From Planctomycetota bacterium (GTDB taxonomy: Bacteria > Planctomycetota > SZUA-567 > H5-PLA8), in contig JACQFI010000080.1 of NCBI GenBank assembly GCA_016200135.1, forward strand, positions 1 through 64,000: a stretch of 64,000 nt of DNA, written 5' to 3'. The position numbers were made by a program, and so were the translations under genes. Below, piece after piece: positions 49,434-59,437 of the stretch (its first letter is position 1; every line of letters begins with the position of its first letter). A model generated the notes under the pieces. It worked only from the letters and a program-made list of their open reading frames with translations. It did no database searches and was not told where the DNA came from.

Positions 49434-50485
49434 ACGTTCCGGCCCATGTTCCGCCGCAGGCTTCGCCGCTGCCCGCGGGGCTGCGTTGGCTGGGCCCGCC
49501 GCTCGCCGCGTGCTATTGGCTAGCCGTCGCGCTGCGACGCTTTGCGTATCGCGTGGGTTTGAAGGAGACCCGCCGTGCGCCAATGCCGGTGATCAGCGTC
49601 GGCAACATCACCGCCGGCGGCACGGGCAAGACGCCCTTCGCAGCCTATCTCGCGAAAGGTTTGATCGCGCGCCGCTTCGCGAAGAGGCCCGCGATCCTGA
49701 TGCGCGGTTACGGCGCGGCAAAGCCCGGCGAACCTAATGATGAAGCGCTCGAACTGACGCGCGCTCTCGGTAATTCCGCCCCGGTGATCTGCAATCCAAA
49801 TCGCTACGACGGCGCAATGAAGGCCAAGGAACTTGGCTGCGACGTCGCGATCCTCGACGACGGCTTCCAGCACTGGCAGCTCGCGCGCGATCTGGACATC
49901 GTGCTGATCGACGCGACGGACCCGCTCGGCGGCGGGCATCTGCTGCCGTGGGGCAGGCTGCGCGAAGGGCCGGGCGCGCTCAAACGAGCGGATATGGCTG
50001 TTGTTGCCCGCGCAGCGCACGCTGAATCCACAATAGACGATATTGGGATCACCGCGCATCTAAAGTCTGCCCCATTTCTTGTCCGCCATGAGCCCAAAGC
50101 GCTGCGCGGCCTGTTCTCAAGTGAGAAAGATCCCGCACTCGAACAATTAAAAGGCCGGAATGTTCTGGCTGCATGTGCCATTGGAAATCCCGGCGCATTC
50201 GCGAGCACTCTTCGCACTTTACAGGCAAATGTCGTCGCGCAGCTTGGTTTTTCCGATCACCATCTTTTCACCCAACTCAACTTGGGCGAACTGGCCGCCG
50301 CCGCGAAAAAGTTCGGCGCCGAATGGATTATCGTTACCGAGAAGGACGCCGTGAAGCTGGAGAAGTTCGCGCTTGCAGGCATGGATCTGCCGCCGGTCTA
50401 TGCGCTCGGCATCGAGTGCGTGGTTCGGGCCAACGAGGCCGAACTCTGGACGCGCATCGAGAAGGCGTTGAGGAGTGCGCGATGA
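49430..50485 (+). CDS. lpxK: Tetraacyldisaccharide 4'-kinase
   Basis: 351 residues from a GTG start overlapping the thioesterase stop. LpxK phosphorylates the 4' position of the lipid A precursor at the inner membrane. Visible: N-terminal membrane segment (LRWLGPPLAACYWLAVALRR), VISVGNITAGGTGKTP with P-loop GGTGKT (63-68), LMRGYG, and LDDGFQHWQLARDLDIVLID. The presence of lpxK shows that the organism makes lipid A. Stop overlaps the next start (ATGA). Confidence 0.93.
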   Translation: MNVPAHVPPQASPLPAGLRWLGPPLAACYWLAVALRRFAYRVGLKETRRAPMPVISVGNITAGGTGKTPFAAYLAKGLIARRFAKRPAILMRGYGAAKPGEPNDEALELTRALGNSAPVICNPNRYDGAMKAKELGCDVAILDDGFQHWQLARDLDIVLIDATDPLGGGHLLPWGRLREGPGALKRADMAVVARAAHAESTIDDIGITAHLKSAPFLVRHEPKALRGLFSSEKDPALEQLKGRNVLAACAIGNPGAFASTLRTLQANVVAQLGFSDHHLFTQLNLGELAAAAKKFGAEWIIVTEKDAVKLEKFALAGMDLPPVYALGIECVVRANEAELWTRIEKALRSAR

Positions 50486-51576
50486 AGCCCATCTCGCGCA
50501 GGCTCCTTGACTCCCCCCTCGCGGGCCTCGTGCTCGTCAATCTCGCGCTGGTGGTGCTGCTCGCGTCGTGTTCGTGCACGCATGTCGACAACCTGAGCGG
50601 CGAGACGGTGAACAACTTTCTCAACGCGGACAATCTGTTTCAGATGTCGGTGCGCCCGAGCTTTTTCGCGATCATGGCCGTCGGCACGACGATGGTGATC
50701 ATCTCCGGCGGCATCGACCTCTCGGTGGGCTCGATTTACGCGCTCGCCGGCGTCGGCACGGCGATGTTCCTGCGCTGGATGACCGCCGGGGAAGCAGGCG
50801 CGGCGGCGCATCCGGCCTGGTTCGTTTTTATGATGGGCCTCGGCGTCTGCCTGGCCATTGGCGCGGCCTGCGGGTTGCTCAACGGATTGCTCAAAGTCGG
50901 CTTGGGCGTGCATCCGTTCATCATCTCCATGGGCACGATGCTGATCTTCCGCACCGCGGCGTTCGTGCCCAGCAAGGCCGAGAGCATCCCCTTGCCGGAC
51001 GCGCTGGTCGGCGGGATAAAAGCCACGCTGGGCCTGCGCGCCGGACTGAATCCCGTGCCTGCATTGATCATGCTGGCCACGGTGGCCGCGGGCGCGGTGT
51101 TTCTTTCGAGAACAGTTCCCGGCCGGCATATCTACGCGGTCGGCGGCAATCTGGAGGCCAGCCGATTTTCGGGGATACGCTCCGGGCGCGTGCTCGTGGG
51201 CGTGTACGTGTTTTCGGGGCTGTCGGCGGCGCTGGCGGCGTTTGTTGGCTGCAGTTTTTACGGCGCGGCGAGTGGCGGCGAGGCGTCGGGCTACGAACTG
51301 TTTGCCATCGCGAGTGCGGTGGTGGGGGGGGCGTGTCTGAGCGGCTGGCGGGGCGGGGCGGTGGGCGCGATGTTTGGCGCGATCCTGATCGAGCTGATCC
51401 GGAAGTCGATTACGACGCTGCGCTTCGACCAGAATTACGAGTGGGGCATCGTGGGCGCGGCGATCGTTCTTGCGGTGGTGCTCGACCAAGCGAGCGCGAA
51501 GTGGACGGCACGGAGGCTGGCGCAGGGAGCCGAAGCGCCTGCGGACAAATCGAAAGAACAAAGGAGCGGAGCATGA
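50482..51576 (+). CDS. ABC transporter permease (ribose/RbsC-type)
   Basis: 364 residues, about ten hydrophobic helices. The BPD_transp_2 signature is GTTMVIISGGIDLSVGSIYALAG, with GLLKVGLGVHPFIISMGTMLIFR and later FAIASAVVGGACLSGWRGGAVGAMFG. It transports sugars with an RbsB-type binding protein and RbsA-type ATPase, both encoded next. Starts inside the lpxK stop (4-nt overlap) and overlaps the binding-protein gene by 4 nt. Confidence 0.9.
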   Translation: MKPISRRLLDSPLAGLVLVNLALVVLLASCSCTHVDNLSGETVNNFLNADNLFQMSVRPSFFAIMAVGTTMVIISGGIDLSVGSIYALAGVGTAMFLRWMTAGEAGAAAHPAWFVFMMGLGVCLAIGAACGLLNGLLKVGLGVHPFIISMGTMLIFRTAAFVPSKAESIPLPDALVGGIKATLGLRAGLNPVPALIMLATVAAGAVFLSRTVPGRHIYAVGGNLEASRFSGIRSGRVLVGVYVFSGLSAALAAFVGCSFYGAASGGEASGYELFAIASAVVGGACLSGWRGGAVGAMFGAILIELIRKSITTLRFDQNYEWGIVGAAIVLAVVLDQASAKWTARRLAQGAEAPADKSKEQRSGA

Positions 51577-52628
51577 AGCCGAGCGTATGGACTGTCCTCG
51601 TGGCGCTGGTCTCCGGCTGTGTGTTGCTGGCGGGCTGCGGCTCGGGCGGAGCACCCACCGCGAAGACCGACGGCGGGCCGGGCAAAACGGGTGAAAGCGG
51701 CGGCGGGAAGACGCTCAAGATCGCCATGATCGCGAAGTCTTCGACGAATCCGGTCTTCTCGTCGGCGCGGTCCGGCGCGGAGGCCGCGGCGAAGGATCTC
51801 GGCGCGAAGAACGGCATCACGATCCAGATCGACTGGCGCACGCCGCCGCAGGAAGACGGCCAGGTGCAGGCGCAGAACATCGCCCAGGCCGTGAACGAGG
51901 GCGCGAACGCGATTCTGATCTCGTGCTCCGACGCCGGCAAGGTGACCGGCGCCATCGACGATGCGGCGGCCCGTGGCGTGCCGGTAATGACCTTCGACAG
52001 CGATGCCGCGCAGTCCAAACGCTTTGCGTATTACGGCGTGGACGATATCGAGACCGGTAAGGCCGTGATGGCGGAACTCGCCAAGCTGATGAACGGGAAG
52101 GGCAAGATCGGCGTCCTGGCCGGAAACCAGAACGCGCCCAATCTTCAGAACCGGGTCAAGGGCGTAAAGGAAGAGGCCGCCAAATACCCTGACATCAAGA
52201 TCGTGGACGTCTTCTATTTCTTTCCGGAGACCCCGCAGGACGCGGCGGCGAAGGTGCTCACGGTGAACAAGGACTTCCCCGAGATCGACGGCTGGGCCTT
52301 CGTCGGCGGCTGGCCGCTCTTCACCAAAGCCCTGCTGACGGACTTCAAGCCCGACAAGATGAAGGTCGTCTCCGTCGACGCGCTGCCCGAGTGCCTGCCG
52401 TACATCGAGAAAGGTGTCGTGCCGGTGCTGCTCGCGCAGCCCACGTATAAGTGGGGCTACGAGTCCGTGAAGATCATCGTGGACAAGGTCCAGCTCAAGA
52501 AGGACGTGCCGGCGATGAACAAGATGGACCTGGTGCGCGTGAGCAAGGAGAACCTCGGCTCGTGGGCGCGGCAGCTCAAGGAATGGGGCTTCACGAACGT
52601 GGACCCGGATTACCTGAAGCTGCCGTAG
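51573..52628 (+). CDS. Sugar-binding lipoprotein (RbsB-like)
   Basis: 351 residues. N-terminal signal with lipobox LLAGC (Cys22) and a Gly-rich linker, so a membrane lipoprotein on the periplasmic side. The periplasmic-binding fold starts KTLKIAMIAKSSTNPVFSSA, with NEGANAILISCSDA and GVPVMTFDSDA, and the second lobe MNGKGKIGVLAGNQNA. Solute is unknown but likely a sugar or sugar-like ligand. Between permease and ATPase genes. Confidence 0.9.
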   Translation: MKPSVWTVLVALVSGCVLLAGCGSGGAPTAKTDGGPGKTGESGGGKTLKIAMIAKSSTNPVFSSARSGAEAAAKDLGAKNGITIQIDWRTPPQEDGQVQAQNIAQAVNEGANAILISCSDAGKVTGAIDDAAARGVPVMTFDSDAAQSKRFAYYGVDDIETGKAVMAELAKLMNGKGKIGVLAGNQNAPNLQNRVKGVKEEAAKYPDIKIVDVFYFFPETPQDAAAKVLTVNKDFPEIDGWAFVGGWPLFTKALLTDFKPDKMKVVSVDALPECLPYIEKGVVPVLLAQPTYKWGYESVKIIVDKVQLKKDVPAMNKMDLVRVSKENLGSWARQLKEWGFTNVDPDYLKLP

Positions 52629-52633
52629 CGAAT

Positions 52634-52691
52634 TTTCACCGCAGAGACGCAGAGTAAAGACGGAAGGTTGCCGTTCTCCGCGCCTCCACGG
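52634..52691. repeat. TTCACCGCAGAGACGC dispersed repeat, copy 3
   Basis: TTCACCGCAGAGACGCAGAG then, after about 20 bp, GTTCTCCGCGCCTCCACGGT. It fills the 77-bp gap before the ATPase gene, right after a stop codon, as in copies 1 and 2. Confidence 0.65.
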
Positions 52692-52705
52692 TAAGAAGGA
52701 AGCGC

Positions 52706-54196
52706 ATGGCTGCGATCCGCTTTGAAAACATCACCAAGCGCTTTCCCGGTGTGCTGGCGCTGAGCGGCGTCTCGTTCGAGATCGCCGCGGGGAGTTGCCA
52801 TGCGCTCTGTGGCGAGAACGGCGCGGGCAAGAGCACGCTCGGCAAGACCCTCGGCGGCATCCACACTCCTGACGCGGGTCAGATTTTCCTCGACGGTAAG
52901 CCCGTGCACTTCCGCGATCCGCGCGACGCGCGTGCGGCGGGGATCGCGGTAGTACATCAAGAACTGGCCTTCTGCGAGAATCTTACCGTCGCGGAGAACC
53001 TCTGTCTGGGCGCGCTGCCGTCGCGCGGTGGCTTTGTGCTGCGGCACGAGATGGATCGTCGCGCGGAGGTGATGCTCGCGGGGATCGGCGCGAAGATTGA
53101 CGTGCACGCGCGCGTGGGCGCGCTCTCGGTCGGCCAACAGCAGATGCTCCAGATCGCGGCGGCGGTGAGCGGGCAGGCGCGCGTCATCGTCTTCGACGAA
53201 CCGACCAGCAGCCTGACGCGCCACGAAGCCGAGCGCCTGTTTGAACTCATCCGGCGCTTGCGGGCACAGAGCGTCACCTGCATCTATGTTTCGCACCGCA
53301 TGGAAGAGATCTTCGCGCAGTGCGACGCCGTGACGGTGCTGCGAGACGGCCGCCACGTTGCCACGAGGTCCATCGCGGGGCTTGCCGAGGCGGAACTCGT
53401 ACAGATGATGATCGGCCGAAAGCTGGAGGAGTATTTCCCCGGGCATTTGCAAGGCGAGGCCGGCGCCGAACTGCTGCGGGTCGAGAACTTCTCGAGCCCC
53501 GGGAAGTTCGAGGGCGTCGCCTTCAACTTACGCGCGGGCGAAGTGCTTGGCATGGCGGGACTCGTCGGCGCCGGACGCACGGAAGTTGCGCAGGCGCTCT
53601 TCGGCCTCGATTCCGCTGCGCGCGGGCGGGTCTGCGTCTCCGGAGCGGAAGTTGCAATCCGTTCGCCGCGCGAGGCCATGGCGCTTGGGTTGGGCCTTGT
53701 GCCGGAGGACCGCAAGCGCCACGGGCTGGTGCTCTCGATGCGCTGCCGCGAGAACGCAACGCTGCCGATTCTGGAGCGCCTTGCGCGCTTGGCCTTCGTG
53801 AAAGGCGGGGAGGAGCGGACGCTAGCGCGCGAATACTTCGCGAAGCTGAACGTGCGCGCGCCTGACGTGGAGTTCATCGCCGCGGGCTTGAGCGGCGGCA
53901 ACCAGCAGAAGATCGTGCTCGCGAAGTGGCTGGCTTCGAAGTGCAAGGTGCTGCTGCTCGACGAGCCCACGCGCGGCGTAGACGTGGGCGCCAAGGCCGA
54001 GATTCACGCGCTGATCGACCGCCTCGCGCGCGACGGCCACGGTATCCTGCTGATCTCGAGCGAGATGCCCGAACTCCTGAACCTCTCGACGCGCATCCTT
54101 GTGCTGCGCGAAGGCCGCATGGCGGGCGAGTTGTCCCGCGCTCAGGCCAATCAGGCGACGCTTATGCGCCTGATGGCCGGGCTTGCAGCCGCCTAG
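52706..54196 (+). CDS. Sugar ABC transporter ATP-binding protein (RbsA/MglA-type)
   Basis: 496 residues with two ATPase halves. First half: Walker A GENGAGKST, LSVGQQQMLQIAAAV signature and VIVFDEPTSSL Walker B. Second half has the degenerate Walker A LVGAGRTE, typical of RbsA/MglA, and LSGGNQQKIVLAKWL with LLLDEPTRGVD. It couples ATP hydrolysis to import through the permease encoded upstream. The gap before it contains a repeat. Confidence 0.93.
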   Translation: MAAIRFENITKRFPGVLALSGVSFEIAAGSCHALCGENGAGKSTLGKTLGGIHTPDAGQIFLDGKPVHFRDPRDARAAGIAVVHQELAFCENLTVAENLCLGALPSRGGFVLRHEMDRRAEVMLAGIGAKIDVHARVGALSVGQQQMLQIAAAVSGQARVIVFDEPTSSLTRHEAERLFELIRRLRAQSVTCIYVSHRMEEIFAQCDAVTVLRDGRHVATRSIAGLAEAELVQMMIGRKLEEYFPGHLQGEAGAELLRVENFSSPGKFEGVAFNLRAGEVLGMAGLVGAGRTEVAQALFGLDSAARGRVCVSGAEVAIRSPREAMALGLGLVPEDRKRHGLVLSMRCRENATLPILERLARLAFVKGGEERTLAREYFAKLNVRAPDVEFIAAGLSGGNQQKIVLAKWLASKCKVLLLDEPTRGVDVGAKAEIHALIDRLARDGHGILLISSEMPELLNLSTRILVLREGRMAGELSRAQANQATLMRLMAGLAAA

Positions 54197-54263
54197 CTGG
54201 ATTGACGATTTGCAATTTACGATTGACGATTAAACAAACGGCGCGAAGCCACGTCTCTCCTTT

Positions 54264-54300
54264 GAAAAAAACAGAACCGCGGCTATCTGCCGCGGTTCTG
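54264..54300 (-). terminator. Rho-independent terminator
   Basis: 12-bp stem CAGAACCGCGGC / GCCGCGGTTCTG with AGATA loop and a TTTTTTT tract on the minus strand. It ends the secreted charged-protein gene. Confidence 0.88.
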
Positions 54301-54302
54301 CC

Positions 54303-54335
54303 AATCGAAAATCGAAAATCGAAAATCGAAAATCC
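54303..54335. repeat. AATCGAAAATCGAAA low-complexity repeat
   Basis: Four units of AATCGAAA, the complement of the tract at 9982-10015 and related to the in-gene tract at 28741-28777. Confidence 0.6.
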
Positions 54336-54337
54336 AG

Positions 54338-55027
54338 TTACGGCCTCCACGGCGGCGTGAGCGCCAGGGTGTCGCGTTCGAGCTTCAGCTCCGCCCAGTA
54401 GGTGAAGATGTCGGTGCGGTTGTGCTCTTTAACGGCGGCAAGCAGCCGGTTGGCGGACTTCGCGAGATCTTCGAGCTGGTGGTGATAGTCGTTGCCGTAC
54501 TGGCGGATGCGGTCCTCGTGCATGCGCGAGATGCTCTTGGCCGCTTCCACGATGCCCTGCGCGTCCTTCTGGCAGGCGTCGTAGTCGTGCTTGGTGAACT
54601 CGTCCACTACGAAGTGCGACGCGCCGGACGCGTACGCGTGTTCGAAGTCCACCACGTAATCGCGGATGGGCTCGCCGGTCTTCTCGGCGACGGTCGGCGC
54701 CGCCGGAGCGAGCGGGGCCTTGCCGTCCTTCGCGGCCTTCTCGCCCTTATCTTCTTTATCGCCCTTCGCGCCTTTTTCCTTGTGGTCCTGCTCTTCCTTG
54801 GCGAGTTTCTCCTGGCGCTTCTTCTCTTCTTTGACGAGTTTCTCTTTTTCCCTTTCCTTCTCTTTCTCGGCCTTCTCTTTTTCCTTCTCCGCCTTCTCGG
54901 CTGCCTTCTTCTGATCCTTATCTACGTCATCGGAAGCTCGTGCGATCCCCAGCGTCAGGCCGGCGAGCACCGCGAAAGCCGTCAGGATGCGGAAAAAGGC
55001 TGTGCGGACGTTCGTATTCTGCGGCAT
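54338..55027 (-). CDS. Secreted Lys/Glu-rich coiled-coil protein
   Basis: 229 residues with a signal peptide (FAVLAGLTLGIARA). About residues 40-100 are nearly all Lys, Glu, Ala and Asp (AEKAEKEKEKAEKEKEREKE), a predicted single alpha-helix or coiled coil. The C-terminal 110 residues are more ordered (EPIRDYVVDFEHAYASGASH, RMHEDRIRQYGNDYHHQLED). No known domain. Likely periplasmic. Ends at a strong terminator. Confidence 0.65.
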   Translation of the reverse strand: MPQNTNVRTAFFRILTAFAVLAGLTLGIARASDDVDKDQKKAAEKAEKEKEKAEKEKEREKEKLVKEEKKRQEKLAKEEQDHKEKGAKGDKEDKGEKAAKDGKAPLAPAAPTVAEKTGEPIRDYVVDFEHAYASGASHFVVDEFTKHDYDACQKDAQGIVEAAKSISRMHEDRIRQYGNDYHHQLEDLAKSANRLLAAVKEHNRTDIFTYWAELKLERDTLALTPPWRP

Positions 55028-55274
55028 GGCGCACTCCTTTGAAAATAGCTGGTGCCCGGGTGAGCCGGGGCCAAGGGCCCACGCAAGAGACCCACGGGTT
55101 CCCCGCCCGGGAAGTCTCTCTGCGGCAAAGATATCGAATGTAGGCGCATGCAGTGCTAACCGCGCCTAAAGGGAGCGTCAATGTTCAAAAGTTGCACTAG
55201 AGCGTTCACAGTCGGACCAAGAATTGAAGATTTGTAGCAATTATAGCGCTTGATCGCTATGCGCCTCAACAAGA

Positions 55275-55306
55275 ACAAAAAGAAACCCCTCTATGGGAAA
55301 GAGGGG
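55275..55306 (-). terminator. Rho-independent terminator after infC
   Basis: Minus-strand stem CCCCTCT / AGAGGGG with a 7-nt loop followed by TTTCTTTTTG. It ends the infC transcript before any rpmI or rplT could follow. Confidence 0.8.
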
Positions 55307-55336
55307 TGGGAGAGGGGTTGTCGATTCCGGGACAGC

Positions 55337-55972
<636 letters not shown>

Positions 55973-56082
55973 ATCCGATCTCCTTTCAAGGTTCGACTCT
56001 GCGACTCGCCGCGGAATCTGTTCCGCGGGCCCTACCTGTTTACCGCCAACCGGCCTTCAGGTCTACACTTTCCCTGCCGTTA

Positions 56083-56131
56083 GGACAGGCATTCCTGCCT
56101 GTCCGGCCGGGGCAGACAGGAATGTCTGCCC
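56083..56131. repeat. Pair of hairpins between thrS and infC
   Basis: GGACAGGC-ATTCCT-GCCTGTCC (56083-56104) and GGGCAGAC-AGGAAT-GTCTGCCC (56110-56131). Both contain AGGAAT/ATTCCT loops. The second touches the thrS stop codon. Could tune the amount of infC message read through from thrS; it also looks like a mobile short repeat. Confidence 0.6.
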
Positions 56132-58104
56132 TACCGGGTTCTGTTCGCCACCGCTTCCTGCGACTGCGCGATGAACTGCGCTAAGGGCAGCGTGCCCAGG
56201 TCTTTGCGCCCACGTCCACGCACGGCCACGCTGCCGCTCGCGGCCTCGCGCTCGCCGATCACCAGCAGATAGGGGATTTTGGCCGCCTCGCTGTCCGCGA
56301 CTTTGGCGTTGATCTTGCCGTGGCCGAGGTCCTCTTCTACTCGGAAACCGGCGGCGCGGAGTTGCTTCACCGCCTGGCGCGCGGCCTCTTCCTGCTTGTC
56401 GGTGATGTTCGCGACGCGCATCTGCACGGGCGAGAGCCAGAGCGGGAAGAGCCCGCCAAAGTGCTCGATCAGGAACCCGATGAAGCGTTCGTGCGTGCCC
56501 AGCGGCGCGCGGTGGATGCAGAGCGGCGTCTGGTCGCTGTTGTCCGCGGCCTTGTAGGTGAGCCCGAAGCGCGCGGGCACGGCGAAGTCTACCTGGTTCG
56601 TCGCGAGCGTGAACTCGCGCCCGATGGCGCTCCACACCTGCACGTCGATCTTCGGCCCGTAGAACGCGGCCTCGTTGGAGACCTCTTCGGTCGGGATCTC
56701 GCCGTTCTTGAGCGCGCGGCGGACGAGGTCCTCGGTCTTCTTCCAGAGCTCGGGCTGGTCGACGTACTTCTTGCCCAGGCCCTCCGCGCCGTGCGTGCTG
56801 AAGCGCATGACGTACTTGTCGATGCCGAAGATCTTGAAGTAGCCCAGATACATGTGGCAGACCGCGAGGAACTCCTGCTCGAACTGGTCGAGCGTGCAGT
56901 AGATGTGGGCGTCGTTCATCTGCATCGAGCGCACGCGCATCAGCCCAAAGAGCTCGCCGGACTGCTCGTAGCGGTAGCACGTGCCGTACTCGGCCAGGCG
57001 CAACGGCAGGTCGCGGTAGCTGCGCAGCTCCGAGCCGAAGATCTTGTGGTGGTGCGGGCAGTTCATGGGCTTGAGGTAATACTTCACGCCCTCGAACTCC
57101 ATGGGCGGGAACATGCTGTCCGCGTAGTAAGGCAGGTGCCCGCTGGTCTGGTAGAGCTTCTCTTTGCAGATGTGCGGCGTCTTGACGCGCACGTAGCCCG
57201 CGGCGGCCTCGGTCTCTTTGGCCAGGCGCTCCAACTCTTCGATGATCGCCGCGCCATTGGGCAGCCAGAGCGGCAGGCCCGGGCCCACGTCGTCGTCGAA
57301 GATGTAGATTTTCAGTTCGCGCCCGAGCTTGCGGTGGTCGTTCTTCTTGGCGTCTTCGAGCCGGCGCAGGTGGTCTTCAAGATCCTTCTGCGTCGGGAAG
57401 GCGGTGCCGTAGACGCGCTGTAGTTGCTTCTGGCTCTGGTCGCCGTGCAGGTACGCGCCCGCGACCGACATGACCTTGAAGCCGCCGATGCGCCCGGTGT
57501 CGGGCACGTGCGGACCGCGGCAGAGGTCTTCCCAGAATTTGCCCGGCTCGGGACCGGTGACGTAAAAGCTCAGCACGGTGCCTTCGGCGCGCTCGGCGTT
57601 TTCTTTTTTGTACGGATTGCCTTCGGCGAGGACCTTCTTCATGCCTTCGGAGCGCGACAACTCGATGCGCGTAAACGGCCGCTTCTCCTCGACGATCTTC
57701 TTCATCTCCGCCTCGATCTTGGCGAACTCTTCGGTCGAGATCTTGTGCTCGAGGTCGATGTCGTAATAGAAGCCGTCGTCCACCGGCGGGCCGTAGACGA
57801 GCTTGGTCTCGGGCCAGAGGCGGCAGATGGCCTCGGCCATCACGTGCGCGCACGAATGCCGGATGCAATAGAGCCCGTCGGGGTTGAGGTCGCCCTTGCG
57901 CGACGTGGGCGTGACGACGCTGAAACTCCCGCTCTTGTGGATCGGCCGCGCGAGGTCGAGGACCTCATTGTCGAGCTTCACCGCGAGGGCGTCGGCCGCC
58001 AGACGCTTGCCGATGCTGGCCGCGACCTGGGCGCCGGTGGTTCCCGCGGGAAAGGAATGCTTAGAACCGTCAGGGTAGGTGAGTTCGATTTGAACGTCAG
58101 ACAT
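56131..58104 (-). CDS. thrS: Threonyl-tRNA synthetase
   Basis: 657 residues, full length. N-terminal TGS domain (QIELTYPDGSKHSFPAGTTG), editing domain with HSCAHVMAEA, class II core with PMNCPHHHKIFG and RYEQSGELFGLMRVRSMQMNDAHIY, and a C-terminal anticodon-binding domain (PVQMRVANITDKQEEAAR). Charges tRNA-Thr. Precedes infC with a gap of 158 nt, the conserved thrS-infC order. Confidence 0.97.
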   Translation of the reverse strand: MSDVQIELTYPDGSKHSFPAGTTGAQVAASIGKRLAADALAVKLDNEVLDLARPIHKSGSFSVVTPTSRKGDLNPDGLYCIRHSCAHVMAEAICRLWPETKLVYGPPVDDGFYYDIDLEHKISTEEFAKIEAEMKKIVEEKRPFTRIELSRSEGMKKVLAEGNPYKKENAERAEGTVLSFYVTGPEPGKFWEDLCRGPHVPDTGRIGGFKVMSVAGAYLHGDQSQKQLQRVYGTAFPTQKDLEDHLRRLEDAKKNDHRKLGRELKIYIFDDDVGPGLPLWLPNGAAIIEELERLAKETEAAAGYVRVKTPHICKEKLYQTSGHLPYYADSMFPPMEFEGVKYYLKPMNCPHHHKIFGSELRSYRDLPLRLAEYGTCYRYEQSGELFGLMRVRSMQMNDAHIYCTLDQFEQEFLAVCHMYLGYFKIFGIDKYVMRFSTHGAEGLGKKYVDQPELWKKTEDLVRRALKNGEIPTEEVSNEAAFYGPKIDVQVWSAIGREFTLATNQVDFAVPARFGLTYKAADNSDQTPLCIHRAPLGTHERFIGFLIEHFGGLFPLWLSPVQMRVANITDKQEEAARQAVKQLRAAGFRVEEDLGHGKINAKVADSEAAKIPYLLVIGEREAASGSVAVRGRGRKDLGTLPLAQFIAQSQEAVANRTR

Positions 58105-58247
58105 GACCGGGGCTCACGACGGATAGGACGACTAGGACCATGCAACACGTCTCCATAGGTTGGTGCAATGCAACCAGTAAGGAGAGGTTACCTCCCGAGG
58201 CTTGAGGGGCAAGCCTAAAACAGTGCAGAGCAGTCGGGCTTTGGAGC

Positions 58248-58685
58248 CTAGGCGGTTACGCGGCAGGTTTCGGCGCACCACTCGCGGACTTTGCGTTCGA
58301 TCTGGTCGCGTATCTTGCGCGTGCCGGCGAGCTTCTCTTCGTGGGAGCCTTGAAGCGCGGACGGATCGGGGAAACTCCAGTGCAGGCGTGTGGTGACGCC
58401 CGGGAAGATCGGGCAGCGCTCGGCGCTGGTCTCGTCGCAAACCGTGATGACGTACGAGAACGTGACCCCGGCCTTGAAGAGGTCGAAGGCGCTCTTGGTC
58501 TTGTTGCCCGAGATGTCGATGCCCTTCTCGCGCAGGGCCTCGACCACGAGGGGATTCAGCTTCCCCGGTTCAAGCCCGGCGCTCTGCGCCTCGAATTTTC
58601 CTTCACAGACTTGGTTGGCAAACGCCTCGGCCATCTGGCTGCGCGCGCTGTTGTGGATGCAGACGAAGAGAATCCTGCGGATCAT
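58248..58685 (-). CDS. arsC: Arsenate reductase (thioredoxin-coupled, LMW phosphatase type)
   Basis: 145 residues. The low-molecular-weight phosphatase P-loop C9-x5-R15 (CIHNSARS) binds arsenate, and Cys83 and Cys91 (TVCDETSAERC) match the redox relay of thioredoxin-linked ArsC. HWSFPDPS provides the catalytic Asp. Reduces arsenate to arsenite. Last gene of the arsenic run, 11 nt after the aquaporin gene. Confidence 0.93.
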   Translation of the reverse strand: MIRRILFVCIHNSARSQMAEAFANQVCEGKFEAQSAGLEPGKLNPLVVEALREKGIDISGNKTKSAFDLFKAGVTFSYVITVCDETSAERCPIFPGVTTRLHWSFPDPSALQGSHEEKLAGTRKIRDQIERKVREWCAETCRVTA

Positions 58686-58696
58686 GACGGTCTCCT

Positions 58697-59434
58697 TTAG
58701 GCCTCCGGCGCGACGGCCGCTTCCGCCCTGCCGGTTCGTGCGGCGGCGCCAGCGGAAACCTGCGGCGCGTGCTCCGGCAGCAGCCAGCGGAAAAAGATAA
58801 AGAACGCCGTGGCGCCTGCCGCCTGCGCCGCCACGAAGAGCGGGACGTCGGCGGGGCGTATTCCCGAGAACGTATCCGTAAGAGAGCGCGCCAGCGTTAC
58901 CGCCGGATTGGCGAACGATGTGGAAGCGGTGAACCAGTACGCGGCGGTAATGTATCCAGCTACTGCAAAGGCCACGGCGTTGGGGCTGGAACGAGAGGTC
59001 CCGCGGATAATCGCCAGCAGTCCGAACGTCGCGAGGAACTCGCTGAACGCCTGCCCCATGCCGCTGCGTTCATGCTGCGAGAACGCCACTCTGTCGATAC
59101 CGAACATGAGATGCGCCGCGTAGACGCCGGCGATGGCGCCCGTGAATTGCACCGCCAGGTAAACCGGCGCGTCGCTCCAGCGGAAGCGCCCGCGCGCCGC
59201 TTCGGTGAGCGTAACCGCGGGGTTGAAATGCGCGCCCGAGAGTCCCCCAAAAGAAAGGATCAGCGCCACCAGCGCGGCGCCGGTTGCAAGCGAGTTCGCC
59301 AGCAGGGCCACGGCGGTGTTGCCACACGCGAGGCGCTCGCCCATGATGCCGGAGCCCACGACCGTGGCGAGCAGCAGCGCGGTGCCGAGGAATTCCACGG
59401 CGGCGCGGCGCGAGAGGGAGAGTGCTTGAGCCAT
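58697..59434 (-). CDS. Aquaglyceroporin (MIP family), probable arsenite channel
   Basis: 245 residues, six transmembrane helices. Both NPA boxes are intact (HFNPAVTL, 71-73; FANPAVTLARS, 176-178). MIP channels conduct water, glycerol or As(OH)3. Encoded between the ArsI/CadI-like and arsC genes, as in organisms that use an aquaglyceroporin instead of an ArsB or Acr3 pump to release arsenite; no pump gene is visible here. The last residues are Ala/Arg-rich. Confidence 0.88.
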   Translation of the reverse strand: MAQALSLSRRAAVEFLGTALLLATVVGSGIMGERLACGNTAVALLANSLATGAALVALILSFGGLSGAHFNPAVTLTEAARGRFRWSDAPVYLAVQFTGAIAGVYAAHLMFGIDRVAFSQHERSGMGQAFSEFLATFGLLAIIRGTSRSSPNAVAFAVAGYITAAYWFTASTSFANPAVTLARSLTDTFSGIRPADVPLFVAAQAAGATAFFIFFRWLLPEHAPQVSAGAAARTGRAEAAVAPEA

Positions 59435-59437
59435 GGT

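Noticed and set aside
58105..58247. Possible threonine leader or T-box before thrS
   Set aside because: The gap has a small GGAGGT/ACCTC hairpin but no T-box consensus and no Thr-rich leader peptide.
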